Shown here one piece after another: positions 35,654 through 44,547 of a stretch of 64,000 nucleotides of DNA (positions are counted from its first letter, which is position 1; the number at the start of each line of letters is the position of its first letter). The stretch is from NCBI RefSeq assembly GCF_042649125.1, contig NZ_JBHRYQ010000001.1, positions 3,038,001 to 3,102,000 on the forward strand, given 5' to 3'. The notes under the pieces are model-generated. The model saw nothing but the letters and a program-made list of their open reading frames with translations, was not told the DNA's origin and searched no databases. A program made the position numbers and the translations under genes. The stretch comes from Leadbetterella lacunae (GTDB lineage: Bacteria; Bacteroidota; Bacteroidia; Cytophagales; Spirosomataceae).

Positions 35654-35992
35654 ATGATAAATTACAATAACAAAACCTTTAAGCCTAAAAGTAACAGTAA
35701 AAACGGTGAGACTTCGGGAGAGACTATCTTTGAATACAAACAAGACGGGCAGATTATAACTTCTGAATACAAAGGAGGTCAAATAGTTAAAGGCCACTTG
35801 ATAGGAATTGTGGACAAGAATGGCAATATCAAAATGAGGTATCACCACATAAATATAGCTGGAGAACTGATGACTGGCGTATGTGAGTCTTCCCCAGAAA
35901 TATTAGCAGACGGCAAAATCAGACTTTATGAAAAATGGAGATGGACCTCCGGCGATTGCACTGAGGGCGAGTCTCTATTAGAAGAGTGTTGA
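35654..35992 (+). CDS. Small beta-repeat protein, family often labelled 'N-acetylglutamate synthase'
   Basis: The 112-residue protein reads NNKTFKPKSNSKNGETSGET, then IFEYKQDGQIITSEYKGGQI, GHLIGIVDKNGNIKMRYHHI and KIRLYEKWRWTSGDCTEGES. It is built from repeated two-strand G-x-I units. Public annotations of close relatives often say N-acetylglutamate synthase, but it has neither a GNAT motif nor the size for that reaction, so I treat the name as an error and the function as unknown. No signal peptide. Confidence 0.75.
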   Translation: MINYNNKTFKPKSNSKNGETSGETIFEYKQDGQIITSEYKGGQIVKGHLIGIVDKNGNIKMRYHHINIAGELMTGVCESSPEILADGKIRLYEKWRWTSGDCTEGESLLEEC

Positions 35993-36016
35993 ATTAAAAT
36001 CAAGCACTCTTTTATT
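35982..36016 (+). terminator. Terminator between convergent genes
   Basis: GAGTGTTGA pairs with TCAAGCACTC with one bulged G, followed by TTTTATTCTTTT on the plus strand. It overlaps the end of the small beta-repeat gene and lies before the stop of the convergent kinase gene. Confidence 0.65.
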
Positions 36017-36033
36017 CTTTTAAAACCAAACAC

Positions 36034-37530
36034 TTAAAGTGCCCTACGAATAGCTTCAAAGAGGTCTTTCGGGTTAAATGGTTTTGTGAGATAGTCATTC
36101 ATGCCGCATGCGTATACCTCAGCTTGAGTATCGTTAGAAACTGAGGCGGTCAGTGCTATTATATGGGTACTATTTCCCATAGCTCTCACAGCTTTAGTAG
36201 CCGAAATACCATCCATAATCGGCATTTGCAGATCCATCAAAACCACATCATATTTATTGTTTTTGATTTTGTCTACTGCCACTTGGCCGTTTTCGGCTAG
36301 GTCGATGATGATTTTCCAATTTTCCATCATCTTTTTAGCTACTATGACATTGAACTTCACATCTTCTACCAAAAGTACTTTGACGCCTTCGAGCGTAGCG
36401 GGAGCATTATCTTCTTTATCGGCAGAAACAACTTTTACGGTTTTATCTAAATTAAACTCAAGCGTGAAATAGAAATTAGACCCTTCTCCAAATGTACTCT
36501 CTACGTGGATTTGACTATCCATGAGTTCGAGAAGTTTCTTAATAATGGTTAGCCCTAAACCAGAACCTCCATGCTCACGGGTGATATTAGAGTTTGCCTG
36601 AGTAAAGCGTTCAAATATCTTTTCAATGTTTTGTTTTTCGATTCCAATACCTGAATCAACGACAGAAAACTTTACTTTGGCTTTTTCAGCACCTTTTTCC
36701 ACAGCCGAAACATTAATGTCGATGTTACCGTTATTGGTAAATTTAATGGCATTTGACACTAGATTATTGAGCAGCTGGCCCAGTCTCAAAGAGTCTCCCA
36801 TAACCATGTCTGGCACATCGGAATCGATATTTAAATTTATCTTGTTTTGATGCTCGTCTGCCCTAAATCTATTGGTTGCTTTTACATCGCTCAGCAAAGT
36901 TGCCAACGAGAACGGCTTCTTGTCAAGTTTAATTTTACCGTCTTCTATTTTACTAAAATCGAGAATGTCGTTTATTAAATTGATAAGATTTTGAGCCGAT
37001 ATCTGAAGGGTACTAATAAATTCTTCTTGGTGAGGGAGGTGCACCTCTTGCTTAAGAATATGGATATTACCTATAATAGCGTTAAGCGGGGTTCTAATCT
37101 CGTGGCTCATCACCGACAAGAAATCAGACTTGGCTTTGGCTGCTTTTTCGGCGTTTTCTTTTGCTACCAAAAGTGTTTGTTCCAGCTCGTTTTTTACGCT
37201 AATCTGGTCGTTTAATAACTCAATAATTTCAAAAAGATCGTCAGAGTCTTTGATAGCTGAAGCGTTTTTTTCATCCAAAACTATTAAGGTCTGCTTTACC
37301 TTTTCAATGGATTCTTTTTTGAGGTCATTCTCTTTTTTGAGATCTTGTAATACATCCTGATACTCTCTTTCACTAATTTCGAAAGCATGTTCGGTGATTT
37401 TTTTGTCTCTATCATACGATTCATAGGAAGCCGAGACAATCTTAATCAAAGACTGAAATTCAGGATTAGCCAAGGCTTCTTCACCTAAGTGCTTCGTTAT
37501 TTGTTTTGCTAATAAAGGATGCATTTCCAT
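36034..37530 (-). CDS. Hybrid sensor histidine kinase/response regulator (FIST-linked type)
   Basis: The 498-residue protein has no membrane span. Residues 1-65 (MHPLLAKQITKHLGEEALAN, ASYESYDRDKKITEHAFEIS) resemble the N-terminal module found on kinases and cyclases encoded next to FIST proteins. A coiled coil (70-130) leads to HisKA with SVMSHEIRTPLNAIIGN, an ATPase with NNLVSNAIKF and GGSGLGLTI, and a receiver domain with LLVEDVKFN, VVLMDLQMPIMDG and KPFNP. Cytoplasmic; it probably takes input from the FIST protein encoded 6 nt upstream. Last gene of the six-gene operon. It has no Hpt domain, unlike its partner kinase. Confidence 0.9.
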   Translation of the reverse strand: MEMHPLLAKQITKHLGEEALANPEFQSLIKIVSASYESYDRDKKITEHAFEISEREYQDVLQDLKKENDLKKESIEKVKQTLIVLDEKNASAIKDSDDLFEIIELLNDQISVKNELEQTLLVAKENAEKAAKAKSDFLSVMSHEIRTPLNAIIGNIHILKQEVHLPHQEEFISTLQISAQNLINLINDILDFSKIEDGKIKLDKKPFSLATLLSDVKATNRFRADEHQNKINLNIDSDVPDMVMGDSLRLGQLLNNLVSNAIKFTNNGNIDINVSAVEKGAEKAKVKFSVVDSGIGIEKQNIEKIFERFTQANSNITREHGGSGLGLTIIKKLLELMDSQIHVESTFGEGSNFYFTLEFNLDKTVKVVSADKEDNAPATLEGVKVLLVEDVKFNVIVAKKMMENWKIIIDLAENGQVAVDKIKNNKYDVVLMDLQMPIMDGISATKAVRAMGNSTHIIALTASVSNDTQAEVYACGMNDYLTKPFNPKDLFEAIRRAL

Positions 37531-37536
37531 ATCAAG

Positions 37537-38673
37537 TTATATTTCTTTCAGTGTAGTAATGGTCATAGTCTGGTTCTGAAGTTCGCACTTTTGTGATTTT
37601 AAAAGAGGCGAAATCTCGCCATACGAATAAAACCCTGCCACTGCGGTGCCTTCTCCAAAAATATCTTTGGCAACCTCTATTTCCTCTTCTACTCTTTCAT
37701 TTAAAATAAGTTTTCTGCCGACACAGCTAATGAGTAAGGCCAAGTCTGGATTATCCAGGTTAAAAGAAACTGCTTGCTCCGCTGCTGTGCCTGAGGCACT
37801 AATAATTTTGTCAAAGTTAGCTTTCATTAGGCGAACTTTGCTACCTACTGGCAGATTTCCTGCGAAAGTCATGGATTGGGCGTCTTCGTCGATAGACAAA
37901 ATAGTCCTCACGTTTTTAGAATCATGTTCAATACTAGAAATAGACAACGGGAATAGCAAAGCTGAACCCGGAAGTTCGTCGGCGTAAGTTCCCAAATATT
38001 GCTTATAAAGCTCCAGTGCATTTTTATTGTCAAGTTCAAATAAGACATTTTTTTCAGACTTGGTTATGATTCTCTCTGGCCCGAACTCGTCCCAGCCACC
38101 AAGTGAGCCATGCCCTACCTGAATACTGTCGCCATAGAAGCCAATGGCTACTACATTTCCAGACTGGAGATCAAAATCCAAACCTACTAGTGTAGACTCA
38201 AACCTAGCCCCATCACCTGCTAAGCCGCCAGTTATTAGTATTCCTTCTTTGTTTTCTTTATTTATTCCTTCTAAAAGTTCTGTTCCGTTTATTAGACCGC
38301 CATCCGAAAGGATTAAAATATATTTTAGGTCGTTTTTGGGTATTTGATCAAAAAGGCTCAACCCTAATTCATAGCTATTTTCAAAGTCTTGAATATTGAC
38401 AACTTTGCTCTCTATAGGAGTCTTGTCTAACTGAATAGCTGTGGTAGAAAGTTGTTCATCAAAAAAGTCAAAGTTTGAAATTTCTCCGGCTGTTGAGGCA
38501 GAAACCAATAGTGCATTCGGATATTCACTTTTTAGTGTTTTTAATACACTTTCGTCTATATTAGCTTTTCCTCCCAAAACCAAAACTAATTGGCAAAGTT
38601 TAGCATCAAAACCATCTTGCGTGTTGGTCACCTCCCAACCACTTTCGTTTTTAACTTTCTGTTGTATTTTCAT
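37537..38673 (-). CDS. FIST domain protein (candidate NosP-type NO or ligand sensor)
   Basis: The 378-residue protein carries FIST-N (GGKANIDESVLKTLKSEYPN, VSASTAGEIS, LILSDGGLINGTELLEGINK, ITGGLAGDGARF) and FIST-C (GNVVAIGFYGDSIQVGHGSL, GGWDEFGPERIITKSEKNVL, ELYKQYLG, AVAGFYSYGEISPLLKSQKC). FIST domains bind small ligands; one subset, NosP, binds haem and senses nitric oxide, usually paired with an adjacent histidine kinase. Here kinases lie on both sides: a 4-nt overlap with the upstream one and 6 nt to the downstream one. Whether this copy binds haem cannot be told by eye. Confidence 0.85.
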   Translation of the reverse strand: MKIQQKVKNESGWEVTNTQDGFDAKLCQLVLVLGGKANIDESVLKTLKSEYPNALLVSASTAGEISNFDFFDEQLSTTAIQLDKTPIESKVVNIQDFENSYELGLSLFDQIPKNDLKYILILSDGGLINGTELLEGINKENKEGILITGGLAGDGARFESTLVGLDFDLQSGNVVAIGFYGDSIQVGHGSLGGWDEFGPERIITKSEKNVLFELDNKNALELYKQYLGTYADELPGSALLFPLSISSIEHDSKNVRTILSIDEDAQSMTFAGNLPVGSKVRLMKANFDKIISASGTAAEQAVSFNLDNPDLALLISCVGRKLILNERVEEEIEVAKDIFGEGTAVAGFYSYGEISPLLKSQKCELQNQTMTITTLKEI

Positions 38674-41174
38674 TTGATATTTTCGTTTTCGGTTTTAACT
38701 AAACTTACTAAAGAAGGAAAAGTGTCTATAAAAAACTGTATTCTTGTTTTTATATCTTCGCTGATACCTGATGTTTTTATTTCTGACTCAATACTTTTAA
38801 GTAACTCTTCGGTGTTACCTAAGCCCACCATTGCAAATGAAGGCTTCATTTTATGACCTAGCTTGGCTATTTCTTCCCAATTTTCGTCAGCAAAAAACTG
38901 TTTAAACTCTTCTACCTGAGACGTGATTTCTTCTAAAAATGTTTCAAAAACTATTTTCATGAAATCTTTGTCGTCACCAAAATAATCCACAAGACTTTGC
39001 TGATTTATTTTATCGTCGATGTAACTTGTTTGCATAGGGGTTTCTTCTATTTGAATGTTATTTATGGGATTGGAGGTCAGATATTTATTTAGTACTCTTT
39101 TGAGCTGATCGGGTGTAAATGGCTTGGTTAGGATATCTTCCATTCCGGCTTCTCTGGCTTTGTCTTTTTCCATCACCATAGCCGATGCCGTAAGTGCGAC
39201 AATAGGAATATGCTGATTAGGACCTGGAGTTGCCCTTATACTTAATGTGGCACCATAACCGTCTAAATATGGCATTTGAATATCCATCAACACAAGATCA
39301 AATGTATGCGACTTAATTAACTCCAAAGCCTCATTACCGTCAGGGGCGTGTTTGTAATTTATGTGCCATTTATTGAGCAGGGTACTCAAATATTTGAAGT
39401 TCATCGGATTATCCTCGGCTATCAAAATATTTTTCTCTTTAAACTCCAAAACATTATCGCTAAAGACGGTTTCGTTTTGAATAACTGCTGTTTTATTGGT
39501 TATTTCGAAAGGCAAATCAAAGAAAAATGTAGAGCCTTTGTTAATGGCTGTTTCCAGATAAATTCTTCCTCCTTGAAGCTCAATTAGCTCTTTTACAATG
39601 GCTAACCCTAAGCCAGTTCCTTTTGTTTTGGTGGCGTTTTTCTCATAGATCTGTTTGAACTTCTGGAAAACCAGTTTGGCTTTTTCGTCGTCCATTCCTT
39701 GTCCAGAATCTTTTACAGCAAACTTAAGAATGTATTTATCTTTCTCTATTTTTTCACCAATTTTTACAGACAGAACAATACTTCCATGATCCGTGAATTT
39801 TTCGGCATTGCTGAGCAAATTATTTAGTACTTGGTTAAGAATCAGCTCGTCGCCTATAACAAAAGTACTCAGGTTAGGGTCCACATCTAAAATTACGTTT
39901 ACACCTTTACTTTTGGTTTTTAATTCATAGGTACGGTGTAGTGTGCGTAGGATACTTAAAATATCAAATTCAGAATTTTTAATCTCTACTTTACCGGCCT
40001 CTATTTTGGCCATATCTAACACATCTGATATCAAAGCATGCAAGAAATTCGCTGAATTTTTAATGATATCCAAATATTCCATTTGCTCCTCGTTAGGGTT
40101 GGTATCATAAAGTAAATGTGACATACCAATTACTGCATTTAGCGGCGTACGAATCTCATGTGACATATTGGCCAAAAACTCTTGCTCGGCTTTTTGAGAT
40201 GCTTCAGCTTGTTCTTTGGCCTCTGCAAGTTCTAACTGCACTCTTTTCTGACTTGAAATGTCATAATGAATACCGACAGAACCAATGGTTTCTCCTTTTT
40301 CGTCAAAAACTGGCCCTCCACTTATTAACACCCAAAACAAAGACCCATCTTTTCTTTTCATTTGAAGCTCATAGCTTCCAATTTCACCTTTTAGTCTATT
40401 TGAGTCTTGACGGTTCATAAGTTCAACATACTCTTCGGGTAAAAACACATCGTTAGCTTTTTTTCCTAAAAGCTCATGTTCTTCGTATCCCGTCATTTTT
40501 AAAAGCCTATCATAAACTCTTAAAATAACACCATTTAGGTCAACCTCCATAAAGCCCAACTCCATGTTTTCCATGATGAGGCGATACTTTTCTTCGCTTA
40601 GCCTGAGTTTTAGTTGGGCATAGTATATATCCGTGATATTACGTGCCATGGCTTTGATGCCATTAAATAGCAGCTCACCCTCTTTTTCAATAAAATCGAG
40701 TTGGAAATTCTGCCCTAGCCAAATAATCTCTCCATTTTTTTTCTGAACAGGAAATTCCAAGTAGCCTTGCGTTATTTTCTGTTTGAGGCAGTCGATAATA
40801 TAGTTTCTTACTTGCTCCTTGTGAGAAGGAGCCACTAATTCTAAAAATGTAATTTTAGATAACTCTTCTTCGCTAAATAACAAAAGGTGGTAGGCCGCAG
40901 GATTGACGTAAATAAGCTGGAAATTTCTATCTACTTCAAATACGATTTCGTTTGCAGACTCTACAAGTTTTTTATATCGGACCCTACTCGAATTGAGGTC
41001 AGCGGTTCTTTTTTTGATTTGAACCTCTAAGTTTTCGTTTAGCTTTTGAAGGTTTGAATTAGCCTGATAGAGCTCCAGTGCTTTTTCTTCGAGAATACGC
41101 TCTGCTTCTTTTCTAGCTAGCTTTTCTCGCTCAAAGCGACGCTCTAACATTTCTATTTTCTGATTCCCTTCCAT
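38670..41174 (-). CDS. PAS-containing hybrid histidine kinase with receiver and Hpt domains (H-NOX partner)
   Basis: The 834-residue soluble kinase starts with a coiled coil (residues 1-65, REKLARKEAERILEEKALEL). It then has two PAS domains (about 68-185 and 195-315, VYDRLLKMTGYEEHELLGKK), HisKA (FLANMSHEIRTPLNAVIGMS), ATPase (NNLLSNAEKFT, GTGLGLAIVKEL), receiver (LIAEDNPMNFKYL, DLVLMDIQMPYLDGYG, KPFTP) and a C-terminal Hpt (KLGHKMKPSFAMVGL with the phospho-His). This His-Asp-His layout can pass phosphate to a separate receiver protein. Its ATG overlaps the H-NOX stop codon by 1 nt (TAATG), so H-NOX is its likely input. Confidence 0.92.
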   Translation of the reverse strand: MEGNQKIEMLERRFEREKLARKEAERILEEKALELYQANSNLQKLNENLEVQIKKRTADLNSSRVRYKKLVESANEIVFEVDRNFQLIYVNPAAYHLLLFSEEELSKITFLELVAPSHKEQVRNYIIDCLKQKITQGYLEFPVQKKNGEIIWLGQNFQLDFIEKEGELLFNGIKAMARNITDIYYAQLKLRLSEEKYRLIMENMELGFMEVDLNGVILRVYDRLLKMTGYEEHELLGKKANDVFLPEEYVELMNRQDSNRLKGEIGSYELQMKRKDGSLFWVLISGGPVFDEKGETIGSVGIHYDISSQKRVQLELAEAKEQAEASQKAEQEFLANMSHEIRTPLNAVIGMSHLLYDTNPNEEQMEYLDIIKNSANFLHALISDVLDMAKIEAGKVEIKNSEFDILSILRTLHRTYELKTKSKGVNVILDVDPNLSTFVIGDELILNQVLNNLLSNAEKFTDHGSIVLSVKIGEKIEKDKYILKFAVKDSGQGMDDEKAKLVFQKFKQIYEKNATKTKGTGLGLAIVKELIELQGGRIYLETAINKGSTFFFDLPFEITNKTAVIQNETVFSDNVLEFKEKNILIAEDNPMNFKYLSTLLNKWHINYKHAPDGNEALELIKSHTFDLVLMDIQMPYLDGYGATLSIRATPGPNQHIPIVALTASAMVMEKDKAREAGMEDILTKPFTPDQLKRVLNKYLTSNPINNIQIEETPMQTSYIDDKINQQSLVDYFGDDKDFMKIVFETFLEEITSQVEEFKQFFADENWEEIAKLGHKMKPSFAMVGLGNTEELLKSIESEIKTSGISEDIKTRIQFFIDTFPSLVSLVKTENENIK

Positions 41175-41713
41175 TATTTTTTTGTAATCACAAATTTCAC
41201 TTCACTACCTGATTCATTCAGGTTTTCTTTGATAAGGTCCGCTTCTTCATTGAAATGCTTTAAGCAACCATTGATTAAACCCACTGCAAGGTCGCCCATA
41301 CTTCTTTCGGAGGTATAGTACATGATCAATTGCTTGTCATTCGGTTTTTCGATTGAAAAAGTAGGTAATTCGGCATCTGGATAAAGCTTTCTCACCTGAA
41401 CATGTATATAAGATTCTATAGTTGACAACATGCCAAAGGCATCATTGACATCGTGAAAAATATGTCCATATGCTTTTATTAGAGAGTTAAATAGGTATTC
41501 ACCAAAAGCTTCTAATAGCTCTGAAATAGGCACTTCTGTGTTTTTATGTAAACTGACCACCAACGTTACCATTTCGTGGTGCGAATAGGTGCCTACAGCC
41601 GAGTATATCCCCTTTGAGGGCAAATCAGACTCCAATAATATTTTGTCTACCATTTCGTAACCGAAGCCTTCCTCCACCATCTCTAAAAACTCTGTAAATA
41701 CTATCCCTTTCAT
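41174..41713 (-). CDS. H-NOX (haem NO/O2-binding) sensor protein
   Basis: The 179-residue protein begins MKGIVFTEFLEMVEEGFG, the H-NOX opening. The proximal haem ligand is His104, in IESYIHVQVRKLYPDAELPT. The conserved Pro is at 117. The propionate-binding YxSxR motif is Tyr133-Ser135-Arg137. These are offset uniformly by +2 from the H102/P115/Y131-S133-R135 set of the Thermoanaerobacter protein, which strongly supports the call. H-NOX proteins bind NO (or O2) and inhibit or activate a linked kinase. The kinase gene overlaps its stop codon, and a TPR/outer-membrane gene lies 12 nt upstream. Confidence 0.93.
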   Translation of the reverse strand: MKGIVFTEFLEMVEEGFGYEMVDKILLESDLPSKGIYSAVGTYSHHEMVTLVVSLHKNTEVPISELLEAFGEYLFNSLIKAYGHIFHDVNDAFGMLSTIESYIHVQVRKLYPDAELPTFSIEKPNDKQLIMYYTSERSMGDLAVGLINGCLKHFNEEADLIKENLNESGSEVKFVITKK

Positions 41714-41725
41714 GGTAATTTTATT

Positions 41726-43765
41726 TTAAAAAGTATGTTTGTTAATAATCCATCCTGCGTTTATGCCCCACTCGTTGTAAGTAAAACCTTGCACACTTGA
41801 TGCGGCAGAGTTTGACTTTAAAAAGTATGCCAAAGCATGAAGCCTTGGAGTAAACTTGAGTCCGCATTTTATATCAAATCTATAAATTCCTTGGTACTTT
41901 TCCGAAGAAATTTTTTGAAGGCCTTTTGCAAAGGTTGCTTGATAAATAAACTTCGTTTTGGGCTTACCCAAATTTTCTGCCGCCACGAAAAGCTCATAGT
42001 TACGAAACTTGTCAGGGCTGAAATATAATTGGGGAACTTGATTTTTAAACCCAAAACCGCCGTAGTTAACACCTAATTTAAACACAGGAGCCTCAAAAGC
42101 CAAATAATATAGCGATGCAAAAATTAGGTTTCTGTTGTTACCATCTGAAATTTGAGTTCGAATAATTTGACTATAAAGTCCAATTTTGCTTGGTAAAAAC
42201 AAATTGTAATTTAAATTAAAGTTTTTCTGCTTTAAGTTTTGATTGATAAGGTCGGCGTTAAAGGTTTGGAGTTCGCCTCTGTAATTCAACTCAATAATTT
42301 GGTACTTGCCCGCTTTCCATTCGGTGTTAACGTCGGTCACCAAGGAGCTCCCTTGAGGTGCCTGTATAAGCGACAAAGCCCCTCCATATTTTAAAATACC
42401 ATTTTGTCTTTTTGAGGCACCTACTGTTATTTGCTTAACCACCAAAGAGTTTTGATCATTTCTTTCTTGATTGATATTGTATACCTCTCTTTGGTAATAC
42501 TGCACAAACGTGTTTATCAAAGGCGAAGGGTCCAAAGAGCCTTTTAGCGAAATATTTTGAGAGGCATTGCCACCATTATCTCTACTAAAATATACTTTGG
42601 GTGTAAAATTTGGGTCGTGCCCCATGTATAGCCTATCCAAAAACTGCGAAGCATCTATTTGTCCTGGATAATAACCGAGTGTTTTCCTTACGTATTCAAA
42701 AGACTTATTGTCCATACCCATAGCATGATTTGCGTCAGCGTAGCCAAGATTTCCTTCAAAAGACTTAGGACTGATTTCCAATAACTTAAGATAATAACCT
42801 GCTCCTACTTTAAAGCCTTTGCTCCAAATGCCGAGCCTACCTCTTGCGGCTAATGTTCCTTCTTTTTCTTTTGGAAAAGTTTGCTCCAATTCCGATATTT
42901 TCTGAAAAGCTTCTTTGAATCTTTTGTTCCACCCAAGTGCATCTACATATCCCATTTGAGCTTTAAATGCCGAAGTAGAATCTGACATATCTATGGCTTT
43001 TTGCATCCATTCGAGAGCCTCTTTGTTCTTTTTTTGTTTGTTTTTTACCTGTGCCGTTCCTATTGCAGCGTCCACTTTTTTAGATTCAGACTTTAGCAGT
43101 CTTTCATAAAAACCAAGTGCCTCTTTGTATTTGCCCATGATAGAATAAAGCGTGGCAAGGTTTATCATGCCGTCTTCATCTTCGGGATTGTTTTCTAGAA
43201 TTTTTTTCAATAAAATCTCCGACTGGTCTCTTCGTCCAATACCCATCATAACCGCCGATTTACCCAAAAACATGAATTTTTGACTGGTAAGGGCGTTGCC
43301 ATTTGTAGGTTGAATTTCGAGTGCTTTTCCTATGTATTTTAGAGCAGAGTCGTAATCTTTTAGTTCCGAATTGGCGTTTGCAAGTCCTAGATTAGCCGAA
43401 AAACTGGTGGAATCTCTTTTTACGAGTTCTTCATAATGGCTTTTGGCAATGCTGTAGTCTTTGCTCCACATATATGCCTCTGCTATATTCAGAGCTACTT
43501 CATAACTATCTGGGCTTTTTTTCTTTAAGTCGCCAAAAACCTCCAGTGCTTTAGTAGGATTACCCGACAGCCCCAATGCTCTTCCGTAGCATAGCAGTGC
43601 AGTGGGGTTTTGCCCATCAGACTCTAGGTAATGCTCAAAAAAAGCTTTGGCGTCATTAAACTTTCCAGTTTCTAACATTGTGAAACCAGGAGTCAATGGA
43701 CTTTGAGCCTTAAGCAAAAAGGACGTGAAAAGAAAAAATAGTAAAGCACTAGTTCTTATTGACAT
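41726..43765 (-). CDS. TPR protein with C-terminal outer-membrane beta-barrel (candidate polysaccharide exporter)
   Basis: I choose the ATG at 43765 (679 residues, MSIRTSALLFFLFTSFLLKA); the frame extends 36 codons upstream but overlaps DUF4184. A signal peptide (1-21) is followed by about ten TPR units up to about residue 400 (for example SANLGLANANSELKDYDSAL, INLATLYSIMGKYKEALGFY). The last 260 residues have alternating hydrophobic/aromatic strands ending in GINAGWIINKHTF, as in YaiO-like outer-membrane barrels. TPR-plus-barrel is the layout of BcsC, PgaA and PelB-type exporters. It overlaps DUF4184 by 17 nt. The export role is inferred from layout and the adjacent glycan genes. Confidence 0.78.
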   Translation of the reverse strand: MSIRTSALLFFLFTSFLLKAQSPLTPGFTMLETGKFNDAKAFFEHYLESDGQNPTALLCYGRALGLSGNPTKALEVFGDLKKKSPDSYEVALNIAEAYMWSKDYSIAKSHYEELVKRDSTSFSANLGLANANSELKDYDSALKYIGKALEIQPTNGNALTSQKFMFLGKSAVMMGIGRRDQSEILLKKILENNPEDEDGMINLATLYSIMGKYKEALGFYERLLKSESKKVDAAIGTAQVKNKQKKNKEALEWMQKAIDMSDSTSAFKAQMGYVDALGWNKRFKEAFQKISELEQTFPKEKEGTLAARGRLGIWSKGFKVGAGYYLKLLEISPKSFEGNLGYADANHAMGMDNKSFEYVRKTLGYYPGQIDASQFLDRLYMGHDPNFTPKVYFSRDNGGNASQNISLKGSLDPSPLINTFVQYYQREVYNINQERNDQNSLVVKQITVGASKRQNGILKYGGALSLIQAPQGSSLVTDVNTEWKAGKYQIIELNYRGELQTFNADLINQNLKQKNFNLNYNLFLPSKIGLYSQIIRTQISDGNNRNLIFASLYYLAFEAPVFKLGVNYGGFGFKNQVPQLYFSPDKFRNYELFVAAENLGKPKTKFIYQATFAKGLQKISSEKYQGIYRFDIKCGLKFTPRLHALAYFLKSNSAASSVQGFTYNEWGINAGWIINKHTF

Positions 43766-44501
43766 AATATTTTTTAAAAAACATGGATGTAAACACCAGT
43801 CCATATAAACTCGAACCGATAGAAATAACCACAAACTGCCCAAAGGGCTTTTCGTCGGGAATTCCGATCGCATATCGAAAGCAAAAAATCAAAGCAGAGA
43901 CGGCCACAAAGGTGTACCAAAACTTCGCTTTATCGGTAACAGGATTATTAGGAATAGTAATTAAATTACTTTTGTAATAGATGATTAACAAAAATCCTAC
44001 CAATCCGAAAATAGAACTTAATATTTGCAATAAAAAGTATATGGGAAGCTTAATTCCAAAGATAATAAGTGGCGTAGAGAGTATAGAAAAATGAAACGGA
44101 AACACATAATTGGGCTCATGGGTGAGGTTGTCCCATACAAAGTGAGTTAAAATTCCAAAAAAGATAGAAATAATTACTTTTAGAAAGTTTTTCTTTAGAT
44201 AATTCGTCCAATCAAAGTATATTAGATTATTAAATTTATTCCATATGAATTTTGGACCATAAGTAATGAGGGTGTTTCTGACCCACCTATGAAAAACGTA
44301 ACATAACAAAATGGATATGGGGATATCAAACCAAAACATGCCCAAGAGTGTGTGCCCCCAAATACCATAAAGTGTATTTCTAATAAAAAACTCAAAATCT
44401 GGTGCCATGCTGCCCATCATTAACCCCGATATAGAAAGGTGGTTTTTAAATTTTCTATAGAAAGGAAGTACTGCAACTACATGAGAAAGCGTAAATGGCA
44501 T
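43749..44501 (-). CDS. DUF4184 family membrane protein
   Basis: The start is the ATG at 44501 (250 residues, MPFTLSHVVAVLPFYRKFKN). The opening plus SGLMMGSMAPDFEFFI is diagnostic for DUF4184. Six or more transmembrane segments are visible, with the conserved GILTHFVWDNLTHE loop. The N-terminal SHxxAVLP pattern resembles LrgB/YdjM-type zinc hydrolase-like membrane proteins, but the function is unknown. It leads the H-NOX/FIST operon and diverges from the REC-GT2 gene across only 46 bp. Confidence 0.85.
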   Translation of the reverse strand: MPFTLSHVVAVLPFYRKFKNHLSISGLMMGSMAPDFEFFIRNTLYGIWGHTLLGMFWFDIPISILLCYVFHRWVRNTLITYGPKFIWNKFNNLIYFDWTNYLKKNFLKVIISIFFGILTHFVWDNLTHEPNYVFPFHFSILSTPLIIFGIKLPIYFLLQILSSIFGLVGFLLIIYYKSNLITIPNNPVTDKAKFWYTFVAVSALIFCFRYAIGIPDEKPFGQFVVISIGSSLYGLVFTSMFFKKYYVNKN

Positions 44502-44547
44502 TGATGGTATAATTTTTGTACAAATTAACACAAACTGATTTAAATAT
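44502..44547. promoter_or_regulatory. 46-bp divergent promoter region
   Basis: This gap separates the start codons of the H-NOX operon (minus) and the REC-GT2 operon (plus), so both promoters must overlap here or extend into the coding regions. I see near-matches (TTAATTTG and TCAGTTTG on the minus strand) but no exact TAnnTTTG box. Such close back-to-back starts favour joint control. Confidence 0.5.

Noticed and set aside
43766..43873. 36-codon upstream extension of the TPR protein
   Set aside because: It would bury the signal peptide and overlap DUF4184 more deeply; the ATG at 43765 yields a proper signal peptide.
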